Assembly (NCBI GenBank): GCA_913044115.1
Contig: CAJWNO010000006.1
Coordinates: 1-38,362 of the forward strand
Length of the DNA stretch: 38,362 nucleotides
DNA from: an uncultured Gammaproteobacteria bacterium
GTDB lineage: Bacteria > Pseudomonadota > Gammaproteobacteria > Magnimaribacterales > TMED112
Direction of reading: 5' to 3'
Position 1 is the first letter of the stretch. Every line of letters starts with the position of its first letter. Made by a program: the position numbers and the translations under genes. Shown piece by piece: positions 25,127-33,877 of this stretch. The notes below the pieces were generated by a model. It did no database searches. It had not been told where the DNA came from and worked only from the letters and a program-made list of their open reading frames with translations.

Positions 25127-27228
25127 TGAAACACATCATAAATTATCTATATTTACTCGTTTTATTATTTGCATCTGAAATTATTCTTTCAGATGAAATT
25201 GAAGAAGTAATCGTTACAGCAGATTACAGAAGTACAGAACTCAATAAAGAGGACTCAAGTATTTTTGTTCTAGATGCAGAAGAGATTAAAACTCAACCAA
25301 TAAAGCATTTTGAAAATCTTTCATATTTAGTCCCAAATTTGAATTTTGCTGCAAGTGATTCGCGGGCAAGATACTTTCAGATCCGAGGAATTGGTGAAAG
25401 ATCAGGGTATTTGGGTACACCAAATACTTCAGTAGGTTTTCTGATTGACGATGTTGATTATTCTGGACAAGCAGGCATTGCTACTACCTTTGATGTTGAG
25501 CAAATAGAAATATTTAATGGTCCACAAGGTTCAAGAATTGGAGCAAACGCTCTAGCAGGTCTTATATATATCAAAACAAAAGATCCAACTGATGAATTTG
25601 AAGGCACTTCAGAAATCACCTATGGAAATTACAATACACTAAGCACTGGCTTAGCATTTGGCGGCCCATTAACTGAAAGCAAAAACATTAAATTTAGGCT
25701 TGCTTTAAGAAAAGATAATACAGACGGGTTTAGAGAAAATTTATATTTAAATAGGTCTGATACCTCTAGGAAAGACGAGACAACAGCAAGATTAAAAATC
25801 GATTTTGAGCTTGATAATAAAACTAATGCCAAAGTCTTGCTGAGCCAAGTCGATATGGATGATCCAGCAGATATCTGGACGATTGATGGCTCTTTGAATA
25901 CGCTTTCCGATCGCCCTGGAATGGACTCTCAAAAGACTGATACATTTGGTTTAAAAGTGATAAGGGCTAACAGGTACAACCAGTTTGAAAGTTTAACCAG
26001 TACAACTGATACAGATGTAGTTTTTAGTTATGACGCAGATTGGGGTAACGCTGATTCACACGCACCCTATACGTATGATTATTTTTCTGAAACTTTGAGA
26101 GCAAGAGAATCTTTTAGCCAAGAATTTAGATTTGTTTCCAATGAAAAATACAAAGCAGAACGTCTACCTTTTGACTGGGTCGTTGGTGTTTCATACTTAA
26201 AGCTAGATGAAACAAATGATCGACAAGATGACGGCATTTATGGAGATCCAAATGATCCATTTTCACCTTATACAAGCTTAACCACCTCAAAGAGTGACTA
26301 CAGTTCAACTAATATTTCTATTTTTGGAAATATTGATTACGAATTCTCTGCTTTTACAAAATTAAGTATAGGCCTAAGAATGGAGGATTGGTCAGCAAAA
26401 TATTTTGATTCTAATAATGAAAGATTTAGTCCTTCAGATAACATGATGGGTGGAAAAGTTTCACTCATACATTCGTTTAAGGAGGGCATGAATATTTTTA
26501 CTAATTATGCCAAAGGTTATAAGCAAGGGGGCTTTAATGTTGGTCTTGGTTTACTCGATAGCACGACGAGTTCTGATTTGGAGTACGATCCTGAATTCTT
26601 AACTAATTATGAAATAGGAATGGATCTTTCAATTTCAGACCAGACAGATCTTAGAATTGTTGGATTTTATTCAGAGAGAACAGATCAACAAGTTTTAATA
26701 TCTACGCAAGTCGACCCCAATGATCCAAACACGTTTGTCTTTCTTACACAAAATGCAGCCGAGGGAGAAAACTACGGATTTGAGTTAAATTTAAACTCAG
26801 ATATATCTAATAGCTTAGATGTTTTTGTAAATTTAGGTTTATTAAATACAGAAATAAAAAGCTGGGAATCTAGGCCTGAAATACAAGGTAGAGAACAAGC
26901 TCATGCTCCAAGTAATTCTTATTCATTTGGTTTAAATTACAGACCAACGTCTAAAACTTATTTAAATCTTCATGCTACTGGAAAGAGTGGTTTTTATTAT
27001 TCAGATTCTCACAATAATAAATCAGATTCGTACACCTTAGTAAATACAAGTTTTGGTTATACCCAGGGAGATTGGGTTGTGGAGTTATGGGTGAGAAACT
27101 TATTTGATGAATACTACGCAACTAGAGGATTCTTTTTTGGCAACGAAGCACCAAATTTTGAAGATACATTGTATGAAAGGCATGGAGACCCACGTCACTT
27201 AGGTCTTTCAGTTAGATATGATTTCTAA
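25126..27228 (+). CDS. TonB-dependent outer-membrane receptor, probably for thiamine
   Basis: A 700-residue TonB-dependent receptor: signal peptide (about 1-21), TonB box EEVIVTA (about 26-32), plug domain (about 40-155, with FQIRGIGER and VEQIEIFNGPQGSRIGANALAGLIYI), then a 22-strand barrel ending in an aromatic residue (SVRYDF). The receptor family alone does not tell the ligand. The TPP riboswitch directly in front, and the PnuT and kinase genes overlapping behind, point to thiamine or its phosphate esters. Its Shine-Dalgarno is part of the aptamer. It overlaps pnuT by 11 bases. Repression by TPP is expected. Confidence 0.93.
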   Translation: MKHIINYLYLLVLLFASEIILSDEIEEVIVTADYRSTELNKEDSSIFVLDAEEIKTQPIKHFENLSYLVPNLNFAASDSRARYFQIRGIGERSGYLGTPNTSVGFLIDDVDYSGQAGIATTFDVEQIEIFNGPQGSRIGANALAGLIYIKTKDPTDEFEGTSEITYGNYNTLSTGLAFGGPLTESKNIKFRLALRKDNTDGFRENLYLNRSDTSRKDETTARLKIDFELDNKTNAKVLLSQVDMDDPADIWTIDGSLNTLSDRPGMDSQKTDTFGLKVIRANRYNQFESLTSTTDTDVVFSYDADWGNADSHAPYTYDYFSETLRARESFSQEFRFVSNEKYKAERLPFDWVVGVSYLKLDETNDRQDDGIYGDPNDPFSPYTSLTTSKSDYSSTNISIFGNIDYEFSAFTKLSIGLRMEDWSAKYFDSNNERFSPSDNMMGGKVSLIHSFKEGMNIFTNYAKGYKQGGFNVGLGLLDSTTSSDLEYDPEFLTNYEIGMDLSISDQTDLRIVGFYSERTDQQVLISTQVDPNDPNTFVFLTQNAAEGENYGFELNLNSDISNSLDVFVNLGLLNTEIKSWESRPEIQGREQAHAPSNSYSFGLNYRPTSKTYLNLHATGKSGFYYSDSHNNKSDSYTLVNTSFGYTQGDWVVELWVRNLFDEYYATRGFFFGNEAPNFEDTLYERHGDPRHLGLSVRYDF

Positions 27229-27805
27229 TTTTTTTATAGAAAATTGGTTTGAAATTGTAGCTGCACTTCTTGCTATCTCTTATTTATTTCTAGCTATGCG
27301 CCAAGATGCTAAGTGCTGGGTAGCTTGGATCTTAAGTTCGCTTATGTATCTTTTTGTCATGTATTCTGCTGGCCTATACATGGAAGCAGCATTGCAAATT
27401 TTTTATTTAATTATTGGCTTTTATGGCCTCTATGAATGGAAATATGCACATAACACAAAAGCACAACTAACTATAAAAATTTGGTCATTTAGGAAGCATA
27501 GTTTAGTTTTATCTTTCCTCTTTTTTCTTGTTATTTCATCGGGCTATATTTTGGCTAATAATACTAATGCTGCATCACCCTATGTAGATGCATTTACTAC
27601 ATGGGGAGCGATTATTGCATCTTACATGGTCGCCAAAAAAATATTAGAGAACTGGATTTATTGGTTTGTTATAGATTTTGTTTCTGTTTTCTTATTCATA
27701 TCTAGAGAACTTTACCCAACTGCGCTTTTATTTATTGTTTATTTGATTTTAGTAGTTTTTGGTTACAGATCTTGGAAAAGGGAGTGGCAGCTAAAACATG
27801 GGTGA
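27218..27805 (+). CDS. pnuT: PnuT-type thiamine transporter (PnuC family)
   Basis: A 195-residue inner-membrane protein with about seven hydrophobic helices. The pattern WFEIVAALLAISYLFLAMRQ, then WIAWILSS-like WVAWILSSLMYLF, YMEAALQIFYLIIGFYGLYEW and a final YPTALLFIVYLILVVFGYRSW matches PnuC family vitamin facilitators. Those coupled to a TPP riboswitch are called PnuT and carry thiamine by facilitated diffusion, with phosphorylation inside the cell providing the trap. The neighbouring kinase fits this exactly. It overlaps the receptor by 11 bases and the kinase by eight, so the three are one translational unit. Confidence 0.9.
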   Translation: MISNFFIENWFEIVAALLAISYLFLAMRQDAKCWVAWILSSLMYLFVMYSAGLYMEAALQIFYLIIGFYGLYEWKYAHNTKAQLTIKIWSFRKHSLVLSFLFFLVISSGYILANNTNAASPYVDAFTTWGAIIASYMVAKKILENWIYWFVIDFVSVFLFISRELYPTALLFIVYLILVVFGYRSWKREWQLKHG

Positions 27806-28511
27806 ACTAATTTTTATTGAGCAAATTAAAAAAACAAAGTTATCACTAATAAATCTCTGTACGTTTAAGGGTCAAAAAGTAATATCCAAGAATAAAACGC
27901 TCTTCCCTTTCACTAATAACCTTAATGCCGAACTTGCGATACATACTAAACTTGCTAAGGAAAAATTATGCCCAGAAATTATTGATTTTGATAAGAAAAA
28001 AAATTTAATTATCTATGAATATTTAGAAGGCACTAATGATATTTCTAATTTAGATGAAAAATTCTTATCTAAGCTGGGTAGAACTCTAAAAAGATTTCAT
28101 CAAGCAAGCATTCAAGACGCAAAAATTAGCACTTTTAAGGAGAAGATAGGAATGTATAAAGAAATTTTAATTAATTCTTCTGATGCAGCTGTTAAAGCGG
28201 GTTTTGAGTTATTTGATCGACTATATGAAGATAGTGAAGATTTTGTATTTTGTCATAATGACATTAATGCTTCTAATATTTTTTATAACAATGATATAAA
28301 ACTTATAGACTGGGAATACGCAGGTTTTAATCTTCCAATTTATGATATTGCTTCAGTCTCATCGGTGTTTAATTTGGATGACTACCAGTTATCTATTCTC
28401 ATGGATTCTTATAATAGCAATCTAGATATAAGCTCAATAAAAAATTTTGAGTTACTTAATTCTATGGTTGAGTATATCTGGCTCCAAGCCTTAAAGATTT
28501 CAGATTCATAA
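27798..28511 (+). CDS. thiK: Thiamine kinase-like phosphotransferase (ThiK/choline kinase family)
   Basis: A 237-residue APH-fold kinase. H153-N-D155 in FCHNDINASN is the catalytic motif and D171 in KLIDWEYAG binds metal. This pattern is shared by choline kinases and the thiamine kinase ThiK (YcfN). Being third in a riboswitch-controlled operon behind a receptor and PnuT strongly favours thiamine as substrate, giving thiamine monophosphate and locking it in the cell; ThiL would then make TPP. A pyrophosphokinase activity cannot be excluded. The eight-base overlap with pnuT supports coupling. No terminator follows; 115 bases later gap begins. Confidence 0.8.
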   Translation: MGELIFIEQIKKTKLSLINLCTFKGQKVISKNKTLFPFTNNLNAELAIHTKLAKEKLCPEIIDFDKKKNLIIYEYLEGTNDISNLDEKFLSKLGRTLKRFHQASIQDAKISTFKEKIGMYKEILINSSDAAVKAGFELFDRLYEDSEDFVFCHNDINASNIFYNNDIKLIDWEYAGFNLPIYDIASVSSVFNLDDYQLSILMDSYNSNLDISSIKNFELLNSMVEYIWLQALKISDS

Positions 28512-28547
28512 AATAACAGACTTTATTCAATTTTTTATGCTTATTAA

Positions 28548-28576
28548 TTGATATTTGTATATAAAATAGCTATATT
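28548..28576 (+). promoter_or_regulatory. gap promoter
   Basis: TTGATA (28548-28553) and TATATT (28571-28576) are spaced by exactly 17 bases, upstream of gap. The start point would be near 28583, giving a leader of about 44 bases that holds a good AAGAGG ribosome site (28608-28613). This is the best sigma-70-like promoter in the window and, unlike many others here, has a normal leader. Confidence 0.6.
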
Positions 28577-28626
28577 CTTACGAAAATTGACTAAATTAAT
28601 TACAAAAAAGAGGTTTTAACATAAAA

Positions 28627-29661
28627 ATGAAGATAGCAATTAATGGTTTTGGCAGAATTGGCAGAAATATTCTTAGATCTTATCTAGCTAAAGATCAGGT
28701 TTGGAAAAAATTTAATCAAATAGAGATAGTAGCAATAAACGATTTGGGTTCGTCAAAAGACAGCGCACATCTTCTTAAATATGATTCAGTGCATGGAAAA
28801 TTAAATAACCTTATAGAGCACACTGAGCAAAGCATAAAAATTGATGGCCAAGAAATTGCATGCTTTTCTGAAAAAGATCCAAAAAACCTACCTTGGGCAA
28901 AGCTGGGAGTTGATGTTGTTTTCGAATGTACAGGCCTTTTCACTACTAAAGAGAGTGCTAGCAGTCATTTAGATGCAGGTGCAAAAAGAGTTCTCATATC
29001 TGCTCCAGGCAAAAATGTAGATAAAACTATAGTTTATGGCGTAAACCACGACACACTTACAAAGGATGATTTAGTAATTTCAAATGCATCCTGTACAACG
29101 AATTGTCTTGCGCCAATTGCAAAAGTTATACATGAGCACTTTACAATTTTAAATGGCATGGCCAATACTATTCATGCTTATACTAATGATCAGTCTTTAC
29201 TAGATGTCCATCACTCAGATCTATTAAGAGCTCGAGCTGCAAGTCTTTCTATGATCCCAACTAAAACAGGCGCTGCGTCGGCAGTAGGTGAAGTCTTGCC
29301 AGAACTATTAGGCAAACTTGATGGTTTAGCAGTAAGAGTTCCTGTTTCGAATGTATCTTTACTAGATTTTACCTTTACTACCGAAAAGAAATTCTCTATT
29401 GATGAGTTAAATAAAAAACTTGAAGCAGCCTCTAAAAATGGTTTAACCGGAATTTTATCGATAAATGAAATTCCTTTAGTTAGTACTGATTTTGGGAATG
29501 ACCCTCATTCTGTTATCTATGACAAGTCTCATACTAAACAGATTGGTAATTCTACAAAAATCCTTGCTTGGTACGACAATGAATGGGGATTTTCAAATAG
29601 AATGCTTGATGTGGCCAATTATCTTAATCAAGTAACCAACAAAGAATTCAAGGCAGCATAA
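28627..29661 (+). CDS. gap: Glyceraldehyde-3-phosphate dehydrogenase
   Basis: A 344-residue NAD-type GAPDH for glycolysis or gluconeogenesis. N-terminal Rossmann fold KIAINGFGRIGRNILR with Asp39 (AINDLG), as in NAD-preferring forms; catalytic Cys156 in NASCTTNCLAP; HAYTNDQSLLD and SMIPTKTGAA follow, and WYDNEWGFSNRM near the end. It has its own promoter. A short perfect repeat GCAGC-ATAAAA-GCTGC (29653-29668) spans the stop codon but has no T-run, so it is a poor terminator. No other glycolysis gene is in the window. Confidence 0.96.
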   Translation: MKIAINGFGRIGRNILRSYLAKDQVWKKFNQIEIVAINDLGSSKDSAHLLKYDSVHGKLNNLIEHTEQSIKIDGQEIACFSEKDPKNLPWAKLGVDVVFECTGLFTTKESASSHLDAGAKRVLISAPGKNVDKTIVYGVNHDTLTKDDLVISNASCTTNCLAPIAKVIHEHFTILNGMANTIHAYTNDQSLLDVHHSDLLRARAASLSMIPTKTGAASAVGEVLPELLGKLDGLAVRVPVSNVSLLDFTFTTEKKFSIDELNKKLEAASKNGLTGILSINEIPLVSTDFGNDPHSVIYDKSHTKQIGNSTKILAWYDNEWGFSNRMLDVANYLNQVTNKEFKAA

Positions 29662-29702
29662 AAGCTGCTTGAAATTTATTGATCCAGCCTTAAAACTGTT
29701 AA

Positions 29703-30200
29703 ATGAGAAATTTAATTTTAATTTTACTTTTATCAATGGGCTTAAAAGCTGAGATGTCTGAAAATCAAAACGACTGGTATGTTGTTACTGACAGGGTCAT
29801 GGGTGGCTCTTCTAATCTTGATGCAGATTACAACGATGGAACATTCAAGATGACAGGTAATGTTGTCAAGAAAGATGGAGGTTTTGTGAGACTAGCGCAT
29901 AGACCTGAAGCATTGAGCAAAGATGCAAAGGGAATTAAATTTTTGGCACGTGGTAACAATGAAACGTACGAAGTTCACCTTACACTTAAGGGTGTAAAAA
30001 TGCCGCCATGGTCTTATATGAGTAAAACTTTTGAAGTTACAGAAGATTGGCAAGAGATCACTATCAATTTTGATGAATTCACAAAAAATGGCTACATGAT
30101 GGCATCTATGAAGCCTAGCAACATTAGAGAATTCAGTATTGCTGGCTATGGCAGAGACTTCGATGTTGATCTTGAATTCAAAAACGTAAAAGTTTTTTAA
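29703..30200 (+). CDS. CIA30-family (complex I intermediate-associated protein 30-like) secreted protein
   Basis: A 165-residue protein with a signal peptide (about 1-17) followed by a beta-sandwich domain of the CIA30 family, related to CBM11-type carbohydrate-binding folds. Recognisable stretches: WYVVTDRVMGGSSNL, the family hallmark near the start, GGFVRLAHRP, the ARGNNETYEVHL strand, and a C-terminal SIAGYGRDFDVDLEFKNVKVF. In bacteria these small exported proteins have no settled role; they are not proof of complex I assembly. Follows gap by 41 bases, with no Shine-Dalgarno. Confidence 0.85.
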   Translation: MRNLILILLLSMGLKAEMSENQNDWYVVTDRVMGGSSNLDADYNDGTFKMTGNVVKKDGGFVRLAHRPEALSKDAKGIKFLARGNNETYEVHLTLKGVKMPPWSYMSKTFEVTEDWQEITINFDEFTKNGYMMASMKPSNIREFSIAGYGRDFDVDLEFKNVKVF

Positions 30201-30279
30201 TCAACCCTCTAAACCTTAAAACGATTGAAAAGTTTTTGAACTTTTTGTCCATTTTTGCCTCAAAAATATAGAGGGAAGA

Positions 30280-30426
30280 ATGAGCAAAAGTAACAGATTG
30301 CACAAATCAGAGCATGCTCGCAGCAGAAGACATGCAACAAAAAAAATAGTTGAAGATAGATTAGAAAACTTTTATCAGAAACTTAGAAAAGAAAAACTAA
30401 AGAAGAAAAAACAAAAAGTTCACTAA
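30280..30426 (+). CDS. Small, strongly basic 48-residue protein, unknown
   Basis: A short open frame with a good ribosome site, GAGGGA, at 30271-30276 and ATG at 30280. It begins MSKSNRLHKSEHARSRR and ends in a Lys-rich run before VH. More than a third of residues are Lys, Arg or His, and the middle (IVEDRLENFYQKLRKEKL) looks like an amphipathic helix. The composition resembles small ribosome-associated or nucleic-acid-binding proteins such as Sra, but I do not recognise a family. It fills the 245-base space between the CIA30 gene and the second receptor, ending 19 bases before the latter. Confidence 0.6.
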   Translation: MSKSNRLHKSEHARSRRHATKKIVEDRLENFYQKLRKEKLKKKKQKVH

Positions 30427-30445
30427 ATAAAGTACTATACCGATA

Positions 30446-33022
30446 ATGAAAAAATCTTTTTTCATCTTCTTTATCTGCCTTTTATCTCAAGGTTATTCAG
30501 CACTTTACGCTAATGAAACTGAAGAGGTTGTTGTAACAGGTACATTATTAAAAGATGTTGAGTCTGATAGTTCTCCTGTTGAGCAAATAACTAGTGATGA
30601 TTTTGATGATCTAAATGTTAATAATATTGCTGAAATAACTAAGTACTTAAACAGCACTTCAGGATCACATTTTCAAACAAATGCTTTAGATGGCATTGAT
30701 CAAGGTATGAGCAACATAACTTTAAGAGGCTTAGATCATGCATCAACATTATTGCTCATAAATTCAAAGAGACATACCTTTGCTGGTACTCCTTCTGATG
30801 AAGGAGAAGGCTATATTGATGCAAACATAATCCCAGAAATAGCTTTTGAGAAAATTGAGATTCTAAAGGAGGGTGCTACTTCAATATATGGCTCAGATGC
30901 TGTTGCTGGTGTAGTGAACTTTTTGACCTATAAAAAATATGATGGCTTTAAAATTAGGTTTGGTGATCAAAGTACAGAGAATTACAACAATAAAGAAACC
31001 ACCTTTGGCTTAATTTTTGGCACCGAATTGCTTGGTTTTGATATGGTATTTGGTTACAACCAATTAGATAGATCGCCATTATCAGCAGCTGAAATTCCAG
31101 GGATTGCTGAGCTAGCTTTAAGCTCTTTAGGAAACACATTTATTGTCTCAGAAGCTGATCAAATAGATACAGGAATATATGCTGGAAGTTATGCCGCTGG
31201 AGAAGTCGTTCCTGACCCAAATTGCGAACTTAATGGTGGAGTTCTAGATGGATTTTGCAAATTTCTATATGGAACAAGATTTAATATCTTTAATGACGAG
31301 AATCACTCTAAATTTTATTTCAATCTTGCAAATAATAATCACAATTTAACATTAATTAATTCGAATGTTTCAGTTAACGACAATCCACAATCACCTTCCT
31401 ATCCGGCATTGCCATTCTTATCTAGATCCATTAATCCTGGCGAAGGAGGCAGTCCATTTAATGTGCCAGTTAAGTGGTATGGTAGACCATTAGGAGCTAG
31501 ATATGCTTCACCTATATCACCTAAAGATATTTCCCAATTTCATTTAAGCTACAGCTACTTTATCTCGCTAAATGATTTTGATGTAGATTTCTCTTTAACT
31601 ACGAGTGAGCATAGCAATGATCACAATAGGCCTGATATTATCGACTCTCGTTTTCAAGACGCATTAATAGGCCAAGGTGGCCCAAATGGTGATCAGACAT
31701 GGAATATTTTTATTCCAACTGAAAATTCACCAGAGCTTGTCGATTATGTAAGAGGAGCTGAAATATCCCAGAAAGTAGGAGATTTAACCACAATTGATGT
31801 GTTGGCTAGGTCTTCAATAAATGATTTTGATTACGTCTTAGGCCTTCAGTTAAATAATGAAAATCTTGATATTAAATATAACGATCTAGCACGAGCTGAA
31901 TTTGATCAAGACGGAAAAATAACTAAGACAGCAGATCTATTTTTTCTAGGTGGTGGAAAAAATGTTGGCGAAAGTAGAAATAAATATGCTGCCTTTATAG
32001 AGGGAGAACAACAATTTTTTAATTCTTTAGATTTTCGTATAGCTGCAAGGTATGAGTCATCAGACAACTTTTCTTCTCTTGATCCAAAGCTATCGCTTAA
32101 ATATAAACCATTTGATAATTTAGCTATTAGAGCATCTAAAGGAACTTCATTTGCAATGCCATCTATGGCGCAGATGTTTTCCAGTGACATAAATCTTGGC
32201 AGTGTAAGAGATCAAGATGCAAATATATTTGTAAGACAAGCGAGGATAGGTAATCCAGACCTAGAGCCTGCAACTGCTGTAAATTCGAATTTAGGAGTAA
32301 TTTTTAAAACAGATTTCAATAGATTAACCCTTGATTATTGGGAGATTGAATACGAAGACAGAGTGGTAGCACAAAGCGCTCAAGCCTTACTTCAGTCAGA
32401 TCCTCAAGGACCAAGTATTACAAGAAATACAGATGGTGACCTTATAGCAGTAACAACTACATATTTTAATGAAGAGACAACCGAGCTATCAGGCATTGAT
32501 TTAAGTTATGAACATTATATTGATTTAGATACTAATGGACTTCTGGATTTACGTTTAAAAGCAACTTCCTTTATTGAATTTTTAACACCTAATACTTCAT
32601 CAGATTCATCAAGTGAATTAATAAATCGTGTTGGTAAATTTAACTTTGATGCCAATACCCACTCTGTACCTAGAAATAGAATTAATGCATTTCTAAAATG
32701 GAAGTATAAGGATTATCAAACTGCCTTAAATGCCCGTTACATTAGTGGCTACAGGAATGATAGAACTATCCCAGAAAGTGCTTTAAATCTTGGTTATAGC
32801 AATAAGGTAAGCTCTCACCTAGTGTTCGATCTTTCTTTTGAAACACCAATTGGCATTTTATTTAATAATGTTAGCTTGGATGGAAAATTTGCTTTAGTTA
32901 ACCTATTCGATGAAAGTGCGCCAAGACTTTATGATGCTCCTGATTTTAGCTTTGACACAAGAACACATGACCCAAGAGGCAGAATGTTAAGCATTCAATT
33001 TGAGCTTGGACTTTTAGATTAA
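30446..33022 (+). CDS. TonB-dependent outer-membrane receptor, ligand unknown
   Basis: An 858-residue receptor with signal peptide (about 1-23), TonB box EEVVVTGT (about 26-33), a plug with ITLRGLDHASTLLLINSKRH and IEILKEGATSIYGSDAVAGVVNFLTY, and a long barrel with many DFD and ND loops. This plug type (RGL, LLLIN, GSDAVAGVVN) is common in large marine and caulobacterial receptor sets that take up sugars, peptides or nucleosides rather than siderophores. No riboswitch or Fur-like site is evident. A class C phosphatase and an Npt-like carrier follow on the same strand and may act on the same substrate. Confidence 0.93.
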   Translation: MKKSFFIFFICLLSQGYSALYANETEEVVVTGTLLKDVESDSSPVEQITSDDFDDLNVNNIAEITKYLNSTSGSHFQTNALDGIDQGMSNITLRGLDHASTLLLINSKRHTFAGTPSDEGEGYIDANIIPEIAFEKIEILKEGATSIYGSDAVAGVVNFLTYKKYDGFKIRFGDQSTENYNNKETTFGLIFGTELLGFDMVFGYNQLDRSPLSAAEIPGIAELALSSLGNTFIVSEADQIDTGIYAGSYAAGEVVPDPNCELNGGVLDGFCKFLYGTRFNIFNDENHSKFYFNLANNNHNLTLINSNVSVNDNPQSPSYPALPFLSRSINPGEGGSPFNVPVKWYGRPLGARYASPISPKDISQFHLSYSYFISLNDFDVDFSLTTSEHSNDHNRPDIIDSRFQDALIGQGGPNGDQTWNIFIPTENSPELVDYVRGAEISQKVGDLTTIDVLARSSINDFDYVLGLQLNNENLDIKYNDLARAEFDQDGKITKTADLFFLGGGKNVGESRNKYAAFIEGEQQFFNSLDFRIAARYESSDNFSSLDPKLSLKYKPFDNLAIRASKGTSFAMPSMAQMFSSDINLGSVRDQDANIFVRQARIGNPDLEPATAVNSNLGVIFKTDFNRLTLDYWEIEYEDRVVAQSAQALLQSDPQGPSITRNTDGDLIAVTTTYFNEETTELSGIDLSYEHYIDLDTNGLLDLRLKATSFIEFLTPNTSSDSSSELINRVGKFNFDANTHSVPRNRINAFLKWKYKDYQTALNARYISGYRNDRTIPESALNLGYSNKVSSHLVFDLSFETPIGILFNNVSLDGKFALVNLFDESAPRLYDAPDFSFDTRTHDPRGRMLSIQFELGLLD

Positions 33023-33061
33023 AAAACAATATTAATATAAAAATAGTTTAAGATTAGCCCT

Positions 33062-33877
33062 ATGAAGAAACACTTTATTGCACTAATTTTCCTTTCTTTT
33101 TTAAGCCACACTGAGATTAAAGAACATCAGGGGCTGCTAGCAACTTTGTTTGTGCAAAGTTCTGCTGAGTTCTATACAAATTCAGTCAGTGTTTATAAAG
33201 CTGCAGAATATCAGCTTGAATCAGCAGTCAAAGATGTGAGCTATTCAGCAGCAATTGAGCAAACAAAAGATTTTAGTGGTAAACCACCAGCTGTCATTCT
33301 GGATGTAGATCAAACAGTTTTGGATAACATCCCTTTTCAGGCTAGGAAAATTATGGATAGGTCTTTTTACCCAGATGGCTGGGATGAGTGGTGTATGGAA
33401 GAAAAAGCAACTTACATACCAGGTGTTGAAGATTTTCTCGCTAGAGCAGCTGAGTTGGGAGTAGAAGTATTTTTTGTAACCAATAGAACTGCTAATTTAG
33501 AAGAAGCTACAAAAAATAATCTTGAGAAATTAGGCTTTAAGTTTGCTAAAAAAATAGACCAGCTCTTGATGAGGTATGAAAGGGAAGAATGGGGCTCTAA
33601 CAAAAATACTAGAAGACAACACGTAGCTAAAGACTACAGAATTGTCATGATGATTGGAGATAACCTGGGTGACTTCGTAGATGATGAGGAAAACAGTTCT
33701 TCTCCGGACATTAGAATGGCAGCTGCAGAAAGATATTATGATATGTGGGGTAAATATTGGTTCATGCTTGCAAATCCAACTTATGGAGACTGGGAAGGTG
33801 CTTTAATTGATTTCAAATATGAAATTCCTAAATCAGAACAGCTTCAAATTAAATCCCAAGCACTAGATGTCAAATAA
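33062..33877 (+). CDS. Class C acid phosphatase / 5'-nucleotidase (e(P4)-like HAD), non-lipoprotein
   Basis: A 271-residue periplasmic HAD-superfamily phosphatase. Signal peptide (about 1-16), then the DDDD-type motifs: ILDVDQTVLDN with D81 and D83, FFVTNRT (motif II), and MMIGDNLGDFVDD with D200 and D204. In e(P4)/OlpA the first motif usually reads DxDET; here it is DVDQT. Classical members are lipoproteins, but no lipobox Cys exists here, so the protein should be soluble in the periplasm. Family enzymes remove phosphate from nucleotides and NMN. Its stop overlaps the next gene, an Npt/TLC-like transporter, by 11 bases. Confidence 0.88.
   Translation: MKKHFIALIFLSFLSHTEIKEHQGLLATLFVQSSAEFYTNSVSVYKAAEYQLESAVKDVSYSAAIEQTKDFSGKPPAVILDVDQTVLDNIPFQARKIMDRSFYPDGWDEWCMEEKATYIPGVEDFLARAAELGVEVFFVTNRTANLEEATKNNLEKLGFKFAKKIDQLLMRYEREEWGSNKNTRRQHVAKDYRIVMMIGDNLGDFVDDEENSSSPDIRMAAAERYYDMWGKYWFMLANPTYGDWEGALIDFKYEIPKSEQLQIKSQALDVK

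Noticed and set aside
29653-29668. Hairpin GCAGC-ATAAAA-GCTGC at the end of gap as a terminator
   Set aside because: Only five pairs and no T-run after it, and it covers the stop codon; more likely chance.
30228-30245. AAAAGTT/AACTTTT inverted repeat between the CIA30 gene and the small basic ORF
   Set aside because: Seven nearly all-AT pairs are expected by chance in this composition and would be weak as a terminator.
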